From an uncultured bacterium (lineage in GTDB: Bacteria > Desulfobacterota_D > UBA1144): a DNA stretch of 54,056 nt. The stretch covers positions 1 to 54,056 of the forward strand of contig CAJWZJ010000007.1 of the NCBI GenBank assembly GCA_913050245.1, written 5' to 3'. The notes beneath the pieces were generated by a model. It saw nothing but the letters and a program-made list of their open reading frames with translations, was not told where the DNA came from and did not search any database. A program made the position numbers and the translations under genes. Of this stretch, positions 1 through 9,038 are shown in pieces (the stretch's first letter is position 1; every line of letters begins with the position of its first letter).

Positions 1-441
1 GCTTTTGATGATGATGGCTTCTTTAATTCAGATGACTTATTTGCTGCAGGAACTGATGGTAGATATTATTTCATTGGAAGATTCTCAAGGCTTAGAGTCT
101 CAGGTGAAAATGTAGATCCTATAGCTGTTGCAGACTTAGCTCTTATGTATCCATCAATACAAGATGCCATTGCTGTTGGTTTAAGACTTCCAGAAATTTC
201 AGATGATGAGTTAAAATTAAATATCATTGTAAAAGATGGCGAAAAGTTTGATGAAGCTGAATTTTGTAAATGGATGGCTGAACAATGCATAGTTGCTATG
301 GTTCCTAGGTTTATTGAGATTTTTGATAGCGGATTCCCTATGACTGCATCGCAAAAAGTTAAAGTTTCTGCTTTAAAAGAAATAACTGATAAAACTTGGG
401 ATAGGTCTAAGGCTGGATTAAAGTTCAGTGCAAGAAAATAA
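1..441 (+). CDS. AMP-forming acyl-CoA ligase, C-terminal part (5' end outside window)
   Basis: The frame is open from base 1 and ends at the TAA at 439-441, giving the last 146 residues. They begin inside the region joining the large and small domains of ANL-superfamily acyl-CoA ligases: GRYYFIGR followed by SRLRVSGENVDP corresponds to the usual hinge (R-K/D-x-x-K/R..GENI/V). The sequence around PMTASQKVKVSALK is in the place of the P-x-T-x-x-G-K-x-x-K motif that carries the catalytic lysine. The ending TWDRSKAG is typical of crotonobetaine/carnitine-CoA ligase (CaiC)-like members. Family knowledge gives the reaction: ATP plus a carboxylic acid plus CoA to acyl-CoA. The substrate cannot be told from this domain. 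An internal ATG at 145 is not the real start, because similarity continues upstream of it. Confidence 0.8.
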   Translation, partial: AFDDDGFFNSDDLFAAGTDGRYYFIGRFSRLRVSGENVDPIAVADLALMYPSIQDAIAVGLRLPEISDDELKLNIIVKDGEKFDEAEFCKWMAEQCIVAMVPRFIEIFDSGFPMTASQKVKVSALKEITDKTWDRSKAGLKFSARK

Positions 442-474
442 CTCTAGAGTTTTAATTAGAAATTACACACTTAA

Positions 475-490
475 TGGCATACTTATTGCC
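475..490 (+). promoter_or_regulatory. Candidate sigma-54 (RpoN) promoter of glnB-glnA
   Basis: The bases TGGCATACTTATTGCC carry GG at 476-477 and GC at 488-489 with exactly ten bases between, matching the -24/-12 consensus TGGCAyr-N4-TTGC. The start of transcription would lie near 501, leaving a leader of about 85 bases before glnB. Nitrogen-controlled glnB/glnA transcription by sigma-54 and NtrC is common in proteobacteria. A TATAAT at 528-533 could be a second, sigma-70 promoter, but its -35 is poor. I saw no clear NtrC sites upstream. Confidence 0.6.
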
Positions 491-586
491 AATAATCCTT
501 TAAATAAGTATTAATTTTAGGGATTCTTATAATCTATGTCATAATATTTGAGTAGTTTTGTATATTTCCCGCTGGAGGATTAAGAG

Positions 587-925
587 ATGAAAATGATTCA
601 AGCTATTATAAAGCCTTTTAAACTTGATGATGTTAAAGAGGCTCTAAAAGCAGTCGGTGTTACTGGAATGACAGTTTCAGAGGTCAAAGGTTTTGGGCGT
701 CAGAAAGGTCATACAGAAGTATACAGAGGAGCAGAATACGAAATTGAGTTTATACCCAAAATTCAGTTGGATATAGCAGTTTCAGATGATAAAGTCGACA
801 GTGTCATCAAAGCAATTCAAACCTCTGCTAACACTAATAAAATTGGTGATGGAAAGATTTTTGTTTTATCAGTTGAACAAGCTGTAAGAATTAGAACTGG
901 TGAAACTGGAGATTCCGCAGTTTAA
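587..925 (+). CDS. glnB: Nitrogen regulatory protein P-II
   Basis: This is a 112-residue PII signal protein, the normal length. The T-loop motif GRQKGHTEVYRGAEYE is intact and places the uridylylation tyrosine at residue 51, as in E. coli GlnB. The C-terminal stretch DGKIFVLSVEQAVRIRTGE carries the ATP-binding residues. PII trimers sense 2-oxoglutarate, ATP/ADP and, through uridylylation, glutamine, and they control glutamine synthetase adenylylation and NtrB/NtrC. A GGAGG at 574-578 sits nine bases before the ATG. It lies 27 bases upstream of glnA, so the two are probably one transcript, from the sigma-54-like promoter at 475. Whether it is called GlnB or GlnK cannot be decided by sequence; linkage to glnA rather than amtB favours GlnB. 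Confidence 0.95.
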   Translation: MKMIQAIIKPFKLDDVKEALKAVGVTGMTVSEVKGFGRQKGHTEVYRGAEYEIEFIPKIQLDIAVSDDKVDSVIKAIQTSANTNKIGDGKIFVLSVEQAVRIRTGETGDSAV

Positions 926-952
926 ACAACTGTCACAACAAGGAGAAAAAAA

Positions 953-2371
953 ATGAGTAAAACAGCAAATGATGTGCTTAAACTTATTAAGTCAAAAAAA
1001 ATTGAATTTGTTGATCTTAGATTTTGCGATATCTTTGGTCAATGGCAGCATACAAGCTTCCCTGCTTCTGAAATAGATGCTGGGACTTTCAAAGAAGGAA
1101 TGGGATTTGATGGATCAAGTATTAGAGGTTGGCAAGCTATAAACAATAGCGATATGATTATCCTTCCTGACCCTAGTACTGCTGTTATAGATCCTTTTAT
1201 GGCTCATCCAACGTTAGCTTTAATTTGTGATGTTGCGGATCCTATATCTGGAAAAAGGTACGATTTAGATCCACGATATATCGCTACTAAAGCAGAAGAC
1301 TACTTAAAGAAAACTAAAGTTGGTGATACATGCTACTTTGGGCCCGAATTAGAATTTTTCGTATTTGATGATATTAGATATCAATCAACACCAAATTCGT
1401 CTTTTTATCAAGTTGACTCAGAGGAAGCTGAGTGGAATTCTGGTGAAGACGAAGTTCCAAACACAGGGCACAAAATTAGATATAAAGAAGGATATTTTCC
1501 ATTATCACCTTTAGATACATACCAAGATATTAGATCAGACATGGTCAAAGTTATGCAAGAATGCGGTCTTCATGTCGAATGCCACCACCATGAAGTTGGT
1601 GGACCAGGTCAATCAGAAATAGATTTAAGATTTGCACCTTTAAAAGAGATGGCTGACAGCACACTTTGGTATAAATACATTGTCAAAAATGTTGCAAAAA
1701 ACCATGGCAAATCTGCAACTTTTATGCCTAAGCCTGTTTATGCAGATAATGGTTCAGGCATGCATGTTCACCAGTCGATCTGGAAAGGTTCAAAACCTCT
1801 TTTTGCAGGTAAAGACTATGCTGGATTAAGTGATACAGCTCTATATTATATTGGTGGAGTATTAAAACATGCAAGAGCCTTATGTGCATTTACAAACTCT
1901 ACAATTAATTCATATAAGCGTTTAGTTCCAGGTTATGAAGCTCCTATCGTTCTTGCTCATTCTGCTAGAAATAGAAGTGCGGCAATAAGAATTCCAATGT
2001 ATTCTGATAGCCCAAAAGCAAAAAGAATAGAAACTAGATTCCCTGATCCATCAGGAAATTGCTATCTTATTTTCTCAGCTTTATTAATGGCTGGACTTGA
2101 TGGAATTAAAAATAAAATTAAACCCACAAAGCCTTTAGAGGAAGATATATATGAGTTATCTGAAAAAGAACTTTCTAAATATCCATCTGTACCGGCAGCA
2201 CTAGAAGAGTCATTAGATGAGCTTAGAAAAGATCATAAATTCCTATTGGAAGGCAACGTATTTACTAAAGAGTTTATTGATGGGTATATAAATTATAAAA
2301 TGGATAATGAAATTACCCCATGGAGAACAAGACCCAATCCACTAGAATTTGTAATGTACTATAGTGTTTAA
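953..2371 (+). CDS. glnA: Glutamine synthetase type I
   Basis: A 472-residue GSI enzyme, full length, that makes glutamine from glutamate, ammonia and ATP. Visible motifs are GMGFDGSSIRGW near residue 50, FGPELEFFVFD (first metal-binding glutamates), GPGQSEIDLRF, and GSGMHVHQS (nucleotide/metal binding). The adenylylation site is present as DIYEL with Tyr400, matching NLYDL/Tyr397 in E. coli, so this is the beta subtype regulated by adenylylation through PII and GlnE. AAGGAG at 940-945 is the ribosome binding site. It follows glnB by 27 bases and is closed by a hairpin terminator at 2383. GlnE and GlnD are not in the window. Confidence 0.97.
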   Translation: MSKTANDVLKLIKSKKIEFVDLRFCDIFGQWQHTSFPASEIDAGTFKEGMGFDGSSIRGWQAINNSDMIILPDPSTAVIDPFMAHPTLALICDVADPISGKRYDLDPRYIATKAEDYLKKTKVGDTCYFGPELEFFVFDDIRYQSTPNSSFYQVDSEEAEWNSGEDEVPNTGHKIRYKEGYFPLSPLDTYQDIRSDMVKVMQECGLHVECHHHEVGGPGQSEIDLRFAPLKEMADSTLWYKYIVKNVAKNHGKSATFMPKPVYADNGSGMHVHQSIWKGSKPLFAGKDYAGLSDTALYYIGGVLKHARALCAFTNSTINSYKRLVPGYEAPIVLAHSARNRSAAIRIPMYSDSPKAKRIETRFPDPSGNCYLIFSALLMAGLDGIKNKIKPTKPLEEDIYELSEKELSKYPSVPAALEESLDELRKDHKFLLEGNVFTKEFIDGYINYKMDNEITPWRTRPNPLEFVMYYSV

Positions 2372-2382
2372 ATCTAAAAGAT

Positions 2383-2404
2383 AAGGGCTCTTTAATGAGC
2401 CCTT
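2383..2404. terminator. Hairpin terminator between glnA and nth
   Basis: A perfect 8-base-pair stem AAGGGCTC / GAGCCCTT encloses a six-base loop (TTTAAT), directly after the glnA stop. It lies between convergent genes, and its right arm reaches the last base of nth. It can serve glnA; the T-rich run after it on the plus strand is interrupted (TATGCTTTT), so strength is uncertain. Confidence 0.75.
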
Positions 2405-3057
2405 TATGCTTTTATAGTCTTAAATGCTTTGCTTCTTCTTGGGTAACATTTTCTACATATTTCACATTTCGTTCCGTCACAACCTCTAGCTGTACAATGC
2501 TCTCTTCCATAAAAAATTATTTGTAAATGTAACTTATTCCAAGACTCAGTTGGGAAAATTTTTTTTAAATCTCTTTCGGTATGCACAACACTTCTTCCAT
2601 CTGTTAGTCCCCAACGTTGTGCTAGACGATGTATATGTGTATCAACAGGAAAAGCAGGGACATCAAAACAATGAGATACAACTACACTAGCTGTTTTATG
2701 CCCTACCCCAGGTAATTTTTCTAAATCCTCAATATTATTTGGTATTCTTCCATTATAAAATTTATTTAATATTTTGGATAATTCATATATAGCTTTAGAT
2801 TTTTGAGGAGCAAGTCCACAAGGTCTTATAATATCGTATATTTGTCTAGTTTTTAGCTTCTCCATCTTCTTAGAATTATTAGCTAGCTTAAAAAGTTTAG
2901 GTGTAACTTTATTTACCCTTTCGTCAGTACATTGAGCACTTAAAAGAACTGCGATTAAGAATTGATAATTTGATCTACTGCGGAGAGGTGCTTCCGTTGA
3001 TGGATAAAGTTCATTCAGCCTTTTTAATATATATTTTGCTCTTTCTTTTTTGATCAA
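2404..3057 (-). CDS. nth: Endonuclease III (DNA glycosylase/AP lyase)
   Basis: This is a 217-residue Nth, normal length, which removes oxidised pyrimidines and nicks the abasic site. The helix-hairpin-helix LPGVGHKTA holds the catalytic Lys121, and the VDTHIHR motif holds the catalytic Asp139. The start codon is TTG, supported by AAGGAAAA just upstream; no in-frame ATG lies nearby. Cysteines at 188, 193, 198, 201 and 204 near the C-terminus should bind a [4Fe-4S] cluster. Their spacing (x4, x4, x2, x2) differs from the E. coli pattern C-x6-C-x2-C-x5-C. It is divergent from uvrC across 74 bases, so two repair genes share a control region. Confidence 0.93.
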   Translation of the reverse strand: MIKKERAKYILKRLNELYPSTEAPLRSRSNYQFLIAVLLSAQCTDERVNKVTPKLFKLANNSKKMEKLKTRQIYDIIRPCGLAPQKSKAIYELSKILNKFYNGRIPNNIEDLEKLPGVGHKTASVVVSHCFDVPAFPVDTHIHRLAQRWGLTDGRSVVHTERDLKKIFPTESWNKLHLQIIFYGREHCTARGCDGTKCEICRKCYPRRSKAFKTIKA

Positions 3058-3131
3058 GAAATTTTCCTTACAAAAATAAATATAACGTAAAATATTATTT
3101 TTTAATTTTTTAAATCAGCTAATCTTAATTT

Positions 3132-4775
3132 GTGGACTTAAAAAATTTTAATATCAATTCTATACCAAATGAACCAGGAATATACATATTTAAAGGGAAA
3201 AGTGGTGAGAATCTATATGTAGGAAAAGCTAAAGATCTCAAAAAAAGAGTTAAGAGTTATTTTTCTAAGAGTAAAGATAAAAGAATGAATATAAATTTTT
3301 TAATGATTGAAGCTTCTACGCTCGATTATATTACTACTCAAACTGAAGATGAAGCACTAATGCTAGAAAATAAAACTATAAAATTACGTCAACCTAAATA
3401 TAATGTTCTTCTCAAGGATGATAAGACGTATTCATCTTTAAGGTTAGAAATTAATGAGACCTATCCTAGAATTTCGATTGTAAGAAAATGTTCCGATAAA
3501 GATTCGCTATATTTAGGACCATTTAAATCGTCAGAAAATTTAAGAAAAACAAAAAGATTTCTTCAAAAAACATTTGGTATTAGGGATTGTACAAATAATA
3601 AATTTAATAATCATAAAAAGAGAGCTTGCCTGTTTAAAGATATAGATATGTGCATTGGTCCGTGTGATGATAGTAGTTTAGAAAATATTTATGAAAAAAA
3701 TTTCATTATGTTGAAAGATATCTTTAAAGGAAAAATAGGTCATTTTAAAAAAATAGTTGAAGGTAAAATGCATGAATTTGCAAAGAAAGAAATGTTTGAG
3801 CAAGCTTCTTTTTTAAGAGATGAATTAGAGCGACTATCTAATAATTATTATTATGATTCTATTAATTCAGAAAGTTTAAAGAATACAGACGTGATAGGAG
3901 TTGTGAGTAATAAAGAAGTATTAGAAATTTCTATCTTGTTTTTCAGGGGCGGATATATTATTGATAAAGCAGAGATATTTACAACAATCAAACTTCATGA
4001 TACTGAATATGAGGCCTACCAGATCTTAAAACAATTCTACTCATCCAAATCTTCTGTTCCAAAGAGAATAATTATTAAGAAGGACTTTAAATATACAGAT
4101 GACTTAAAGTATGATTTAAAAAACTTAGGGTTTTTTGAAACTAAGTTTGAAAGTATATCTAAAGGTCGCAAACATGATTTGATAAAATTAGCGGAAAAAA
4201 ATGCAAAAATTTGTATGAAAAATAATATAGATAAAAATAATAAGTTACAATCAAATCTCTCGAAACTTAAAAAATTATTAAAATTAAAAACTTTACCAAA
4301 AAGAATAGAATGTTTTGATATCTCAAATACTCAAGGAACCAATCCTGTTGCTTCGATGGTTGTTTTTACAGATTGTGAACCAGACAAAAAAAATTATAGA
4401 AAATTTAAGATTAAATCCAAAGGTCCAAATGATTATGAAATGATGAAAGAAGCAATAGGAAGGCGACTCAAAAGAATTAATGAAGTTGGGTGGGAAAAAC
4501 CGGACTTAATATTAATCGATGGTGGAAAAGGTCATTTGAATAAAATTTCACAGATTATAAATAAAGAAATCAATATTGCTGCTATCGCAAAACCCTCAAA
4601 AACTGAGCCTATTGATAAAATTTATATTATGAAAAATAAAGCGCCTATAAATTTCAATAATAATATTGAACCTTTAAATATCCTTATCAATTTAAGAAAT
4701 GAAGCTCACAGGTTTGCAATTACTTTTCATAAATCACGAAGATCAAAAGACATGCTTGGTCAACTTAAAACGTAG
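3132..4775 (+). CDS. uvrC: UvrABC excinuclease subunit C, without the C-terminal HhH domain
   Basis: A 547-residue UvrC that makes both incisions in nucleotide excision repair. It begins at GTG. The N-terminal GIY-YIG nuclease domain is at residues 15-95 (PGIYIF, YVGKAKDLKKR). A UvrB-binding UVR helix pair lies near 205-240 (EMFEQASFLRDELERL). The RNase H-like 5' nuclease domain is near 390-545 (ECFDISNTQGTNPVASMVVF, LILIDGGKGHL, NEAHRFAITFHKSRRSK). E. coli UvrC has about 610 residues and continues with a tandem helix-hairpin-helix domain; here the protein stops right after the nuclease domain. The following DNA is the end of argF on the other strand (16-base overlap), so no frameshifted remainder is hidden. 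Confidence 0.93.
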   Translation: MDLKNFNINSIPNEPGIYIFKGKSGENLYVGKAKDLKKRVKSYFSKSKDKRMNINFLMIEASTLDYITTQTEDEALMLENKTIKLRQPKYNVLLKDDKTYSSLRLEINETYPRISIVRKCSDKDSLYLGPFKSSENLRKTKRFLQKTFGIRDCTNNKFNNHKKRACLFKDIDMCIGPCDDSSLENIYEKNFIMLKDIFKGKIGHFKKIVEGKMHEFAKKEMFEQASFLRDELERLSNNYYYDSINSESLKNTDVIGVVSNKEVLEISILFFRGGYIIDKAEIFTTIKLHDTEYEAYQILKQFYSSKSSVPKRIIIKKDFKYTDDLKYDLKNLGFFETKFESISKGRKHDLIKLAEKNAKICMKNNIDKNNKLQSNLSKLKKLLKLKTLPKRIECFDISNTQGTNPVASMVVFTDCEPDKKNYRKFKIKSKGPNDYEMMKEAIGRRLKRINEVGWEKPDLILIDGGKGHLNKISQIINKEINIAAIAKPSKTEPIDKIYIMKNKAPINFNNNIEPLNILINLRNEAHRFAITFHKSRRSKDMLGQLKT

Positions 4776-5653
4776 TCAATTATAGCCATTGCCGTATAAA
4801 GCTTATTTTCTGCTTGCTTGTAAATTATAGATTTCTTCGAATTTAATACGTCTTGTGTCACCTCTTCACCTACATGCGCAGGCAAGCAATGCATAAATAC
4901 CGAGTTTTTATTTGTATTATTCAGTATATCTTTGTTAATTTGATATTTTTTAAAATCCTTCAATCTAATTTTATTCTCTTTTTCCATCCCCATGCTAGTC
5001 CATACATCAGTATAAATAACATCAACATTATTTGATGCTGATAATAAATCATTTGATATTTTTAATTTTGGATAATTCAAAAGAATTTTTTTAATGCTTT
5101 TATTATATTTCTTAGGACAACAAAATTCCATATTCATTCCTAATTTGCCAGCAGCAAACGCAAAAGAATTGGCAATGTTATTAGAATCACCTACATATAG
5201 AATTTTTAATTTATTTAGAGGTTTTGTCTTAAAATGTTCAACTATTGTAAATATATCAGAAATTATTTGTGTAGGATGCTCAAAATCCGACAAAGCGTTT
5301 ACAATTGGAATTGATGAATTTTCATCAAACTTAACAATCTTAGAGTGAGAGTCTGTTCTGAATACTAATGCATCTAAATATAAAGAAAACATTCTAGATG
5401 TTTCTGAAATGGACTCGCCTCTTGATAATTGAGTATCATCTTTATTTATAAATAAAGGATAAGCCCCTAGCTTAGAGATGGCTGATTCAAATGAAAGCCT
5501 AGTCCTTGTAGAAAACTTTTCAAACAAAAGACCCACAGTCTTACCTGAATGTTTATCTAAAGATTTTTTATTCTTTAATTTTTTGATATTTCCCAAAATT
5601 TTAACTAAATTTGATTTACTAATTTCTTTTAAAGATATTAAAGAATTACTCAT
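4760..5653 (-). CDS. argF: Ornithine carbamoyltransferase
   Basis: A 297-residue enzyme that forms citrulline from ornithine and carbamoyl phosphate in arginine synthesis. The carbamoyl-phosphate motif STRTR is at residues 48-52, HPTQ follows FEHPTQ, and the ornithine/Cys motif FMHCLPAH lies near residue 255. DVWTSMG, typical of ornithine rather than aspartate carbamoyltransferases, is also present. It is the last gene of xerC-hslV-hslU-argB-argD-argF and its start overlaps the end of argD by eight bases. Its 3' end overlaps uvrC by 16 bases, tail to tail. Confidence 0.96.
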   Translation of the reverse strand: MSNSLISLKEISKSNLVKILGNIKKLKNKKSLDKHSGKTVGLLFEKFSTRTRLSFESAISKLGAYPLFINKDDTQLSRGESISETSRMFSLYLDALVFRTDSHSKIVKFDENSSIPIVNALSDFEHPTQIISDIFTIVEHFKTKPLNKLKILYVGDSNNIANSFAFAAGKLGMNMEFCCPKKYNKSIKKILLNYPKLKISNDLLSASNNVDVIYTDVWTSMGMEKENKIRLKDFKKYQINKDILNNTNKNSVFMHCLPAHVGEEVTQDVLNSKKSIIYKQAENKLYTAMAIIDYVLS

Positions 5654-6842
5654 CTATTTTCTCCAATACGGTCTTCATAATCTTAATACTCTTTCTAATT
5701 TCACTATTTTTAACATTTAAAGGGGGAAGAATTCTGACATTATATTTTTCTGTAATTAAAACAAGCAATCCATTACTTATACATGAATTTGTAAATTTCT
5801 TAGCAATTTTAGAACTATAAAATTCAATAGCTAAAATTAATCCTAAACCTCTTATCTCTTTTATTTTCTTAGATTTTAATGATAGTTTTAAATTATCAAG
5901 AAAATATAATCCTTTATTCGTGACTTTTTTTAAAAATTGTTTTTTATTAATTTGCTTTACCATGCTAATACCTGATGCCATCGCTAATGGGTTTCCCCCC
6001 ATTGTTGTACCATGCGATCCAGGGGTCAAAAAATCACATATATTTGGATTAGCTATTATTGCACCACATGGTATGCCCCCTCCGAGAGCTTTAGCTAAAG
6101 AAATAATATCAGGTTGAATTCCATAATGTTCAAAGCCAAATAATTTTCCTGTCCTTCCAATTCCAACTTGAACCTCATCAGCAATAAGCAAAATATTGTT
6201 TCTTTTACAAAGGATATCTAATTCTTTTAAATATTTTTTATCTGCTATTTTTACACCTGCCTCCCCTTGAACAGGCTCAATAATTATGGCTAATACTTTT
6301 TTATCTTTCTTAATTATCGATTTAATACTAGTGATATCATTAAATTTAGCTCTTTTAAATCCTGGCACCATAGGATAAAAACCATCTCTATATTTCTTAG
6401 GAGTAGTTGCAGATAAAGATCCAAAAGTTCTCCCATGAAATGCGCCTGTTACCGATATAATAGTCTTCTTATTATTATAAAGTCCCCACTTTCTTGCTAA
6501 TTTAAAGGCAGCCTCATTTGCTTCTGTTCCGCTGTTGCAGAAAAAAACTTTATATCTTGATAGTCTTTCGGTTAACAGCTTTGCAAACTCTATTTGTTTA
6601 GGTATCAAAAATAGGTTTGAAACATGTGTCAGCTCATCCAATTGCTTTTTAATAGCATTTTTTATACCTTTGTTGTTATGGCCAAGATTATTAACAGCAA
6701 TTCCTGATATGAAGTCTAAATATTCATTTTTATCAGTATCATAAACATAAGAACCATCTCCTTTGATTATGGAAATCGGATATCTTGAATAATTACTAAT
6801 TAAAAACTTATTATTATTTTCTATTAATTTTTTCTTAAGCAA
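5646..6842 (-). CDS. argD: Acetylornithine aminotransferase
   Basis: A class III PLP aminotransferase acting on N-acetylornithine, about 398 residues. The frame opens further up at a TTG at 6872, but that would overlap argB by 23 bases. The TTG at 6842 follows a GAGG ribosome binding site that overlaps the argB stop, and gives a family-like N-terminus (LLKKKLIENNN then YSRYPISIIKGDG). I chose 6842. The PLP lysine is in LAKALGGGIPCGA, and GAFHGRTFGSLSAT and LIADEVQVGIGRTG are the usual cofactor motifs. The position between argB and argF supports ArgD over other omega-aminotransferases; in many bacteria it also serves as the succinyl-DAP aminotransferase for lysine. Confidence 0.93.
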   Translation of the reverse strand: MLKKKLIENNNKFLISNYSRYPISIIKGDGSYVYDTDKNEYLDFISGIAVNNLGHNNKGIKNAIKKQLDELTHVSNLFLIPKQIEFAKLLTERLSRYKVFFCNSGTEANEAAFKLARKWGLYNNKKTIISVTGAFHGRTFGSLSATTPKKYRDGFYPMVPGFKRAKFNDITSIKSIIKKDKKVLAIIIEPVQGEAGVKIADKKYLKELDILCKRNNILLIADEVQVGIGRTGKLFGFEHYGIQPDIISLAKALGGGIPCGAIIANPNICDFLTPGSHGTTMGGNPLAMASGISMVKQINKKQFLKKVTNKGLYFLDNLKLSLKSKKIKEIRGLGLILAIEFYSSKIAKKFTNSCISNGLLVLITEKYNVRILPPLNVKNSEIRKSIKIMKTVLEKIDE

Positions 6843-6849
6843 CTTTACC

Positions 6850-7701
6850 TCATAATAAAATTTCGGTACCAATTCCCGAATCTGTAAACATCTCTAATAT
6901 AATAGCATTCTTTACTGTTCCATCTATAATATGCGTCTTTTTAACACCATCAGTTAAAGCATCAATCAGACATTTAACCTTAGGGACCATTCCTTTCTCT
7001 ATCACACCTTGGTCAATTAGATAATTAACTCTTTTCTTTCTTAAAGAAGATATTAATTTATTTTTCTTATCTTTAATTCCTGATACATTAGTAAGAATTA
7101 TAAGTCTTTCTGCGTTAATTGCAGATGCAACTTTAGATGCTGCATAATCTGCATTAATATTATAAGATAATCCATTTTGATCATATCCTATTGGAGCAAT
7201 TATAGGAATATAGTTAGTCTTAATTAATTTATTAATATAATTTTTATTAATTTTAGTAATTTCTCCAACCCTGCCTAGATCTTGATCTTTGTTTGAAAGT
7301 TTAATTTTCTTAGCGATTATCAAATTATTGTCTCTGCCTGTCAGACCTATTGGCATTCCACCATTGATAGATATTTCTTTTACAATTTTTTTATTTACTT
7401 TCCCGCCTAAGACTTTTTCAACAATTTTCATTGTTTTATTGCAAGTTATTCTCATCCCATTGATAAAATTAGATTTTATTTTTTTTGACTTCAATTCGTT
7501 AGAAATTTCTGGTCCTCCACCATGAACAACAACAGGATTAATCCCAACCAATTTCATCAAAACTATATCCTTTGAAAAACTTGAAAAATCTTTCGAGCCA
7601 ATACTGCCTCCAAACTTAACAACAATAGTTTTAGAATTGAATTTTTTTATGTAAGGTAATGCTTCAATTAATGTTTTCGCAATCTTTATACTTTGTTTCA
7701 T
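6850..7701 (-). CDS. argB: Acetylglutamate kinase
   Basis: A 283-residue amino acid kinase that phosphorylates N-acetylglutamate, the second step of arginine synthesis. VVKFGGSIGS is the N-terminal phosphate-binding loop, VVVHGGGPEIS binds acetylglutamate, and GRVGEI plus NINADYAASKVASAI belong to the nucleotide-binding half. It lies 17 bases downstream of hslU and is followed by argD by coupled initiation (the argD ribosome binding site overlaps its stop). A C-terminal extension and N-terminal helix as in arginine-inhibited hexameric NAGKs seem present (SIKIAKTLIEALPYIKKF before the first strand), which suggests feedback control by arginine; that is inference. Confidence 0.95.
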   Translation of the reverse strand: MKQSIKIAKTLIEALPYIKKFNSKTIVVKFGGSIGSKDFSSFSKDIVLMKLVGINPVVVHGGGPEISNELKSKKIKSNFINGMRITCNKTMKIVEKVLGGKVNKKIVKEISINGGMPIGLTGRDNNLIIAKKIKLSNKDQDLGRVGEITKINKNYINKLIKTNYIPIIAPIGYDQNGLSYNINADYAASKVASAINAERLIILTNVSGIKDKKNKLISSLRKKRVNYLIDQGVIEKGMVPKVKCLIDALTDGVKKTHIIDGTVKNAIILEMFTDSGIGTEILL

Positions 7702-7718
7702 AATATTAAAGAAAGGAA

Positions 7719-9038
7719 TTATAAAATATATTTACTCAAATCTCTATCTTTTACTATATCTTTAAGTCTTTTGTTTACATAACCAGAATCTATAACAACA
7801 TTCTTATCTTTCATATCAGGAGCAGTAAAGGATATCTCTTCCAATAATTTTTCCATTATAGTATGGAGCCTTCTAGCGCCAATATTTTCATTTTTATCAT
7901 TTATTTCGACTGATATTTCAGCTATTACATCTATAGCATCATCTGAAAAATTTATATTTATTCCTTCTGTTTTTAGTAGTTCAACATATTGCTTTAGCAG
8001 CGCATTATCAGGTTCTGTAAGAATTTTCTTAAAATCATCGGAATCAAGAGAATTGAGCTCAACTCTAATAGGGAATCTTCCTTGTAATTCTGGAATTAAA
8101 TCAGATGGTTTTGAAGTATGAAAGGCTCCAGCCCCAATAAATAGAATATGGTCAGTTTTTATCATTCCATATTTAGTTTTTACTGACGAACCTTCAATAA
8201 TTGGAAGTAAATCTCTCTGAACACCTTCTCTTGAAATATCTGGCCCAGAGGAACTTGATGACCCTCTTGCAATCTTATCTATTTCGTCAATAAAAATTAT
8301 GCCTAGCTGCTCAGCTCTATTTATAGCACTATCATTAATTGAATCTTTATCTATTAACTTTTCGGCTTCAAGATCAATAAAAATTTTAAAAGCTTCTTTA
8401 ACTTTAACCTTCCTTTTTTTTTCTTTATTAGGAAAAAAATTTGATAACATGTCAGACATATTATTATCTAAATCATCATTTGGATTATTAGACATTACTT
8501 GTATAGGTGAAAATTTAATAGGTATTGATATTTCTATTTCTCTTTCGTCTAGTTTTCCTTCTCTAAACATTTTTCTAAATTTTTGCCTCGTTTCATTATC
8601 CTTTTCTTCTTTATACAACAAAGAATCTAATATCTTTTCCTCGGCCATCTGTTCGGCTTGTGTATGAATTGATACTTTATTTAAATCAGATTCCATCTTT
8701 ACTGAAATTTCAACTAGATCTCTAACCATAGATTCTACATCCCTACCCACATATCCAACCTCCGTAAATTTAGATGCTTCAATCTTAATAAATGGTGCAT
8801 TTGATAATTTGGCTAGCCTTCTAGCTATTTCGGTCTTACCAACACCTGTTGGGCCTATCATAAGAATATTCTTTGGTGATATTTCATCTTTTAAAAAAGA
8901 TGAAACTTTTTGTCTTCTCCATCTATTCCTTAAAGCAATTGAAACAGCTTTCTTTGCTTCTGATTGGCCTATAATATATTTATCAAGCTCTGAAACAGTC
9001 TCACGTGGAGTTAATAATATTTCATCTATATTAATCAT
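7719..9038 (-). CDS. hslU: HslU, ATPase subunit of the HslUV protease
   Basis: A 439-residue AAA+ unfoldase of the ClpYQ protease. It opens with [16 protein letters not shown], has Walker A GPTGVGKT at residues 62-69, [16 protein letters not shown] (pore and sensor region), and Walker [10 protein letters not shown]. The ending LSKYIL matches the C-terminal tail that docks into HslV. The I-domain between the Walker motifs is present but rather short and charged. The gene overlaps hslV by four bases, which fits a fixed ratio of the two subunits. Confidence 0.96.
   Translation of the reverse strand: MINIDEILLTPRETVSELDKYIIGQSEAKKAVSIALRNRWRRQKVSSFLKDEISPKNILMIGPTGVGKTEIARRLAKLSNAPFIKIEASKFTEVGYVGRDVESMVRDLVEISVKMESDLNKVSIHTQAEQMAEEKILDSLLYKEEKDNETRQKFRKMFREGKLDEREIEISIPIKFSPIQVMSNNPNDDLDNNMSDMLSNFFPNKEKKRKVKVKEAFKIFIDLEAEKLIDKDSINDSAINRAEQLGIIFIDEIDKIARGSSSSSGPDISREGVQRDLLPIIEGSSVKTKYGMIKTDHILFIGAGAFHTSKPSDLIPELQGRFPIRVELNSLDSDDFKKILTEPDNALLKQYVELLKTEGININFSDDAIDVIAEISVEINDKNENIGARRLHTIMEKLLEEISFTAPDMKDKNVVIDSGYVNKRLKDIVKDRDLSKYIL

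Noticed and set aside
4760-4800. Frameshift hiding a UvrC HhH domain
   Set aside because: The DNA past the uvrC stop encodes the intact C-terminus of argF on the other strand, with no HhH-like sequence in the other forward frames.
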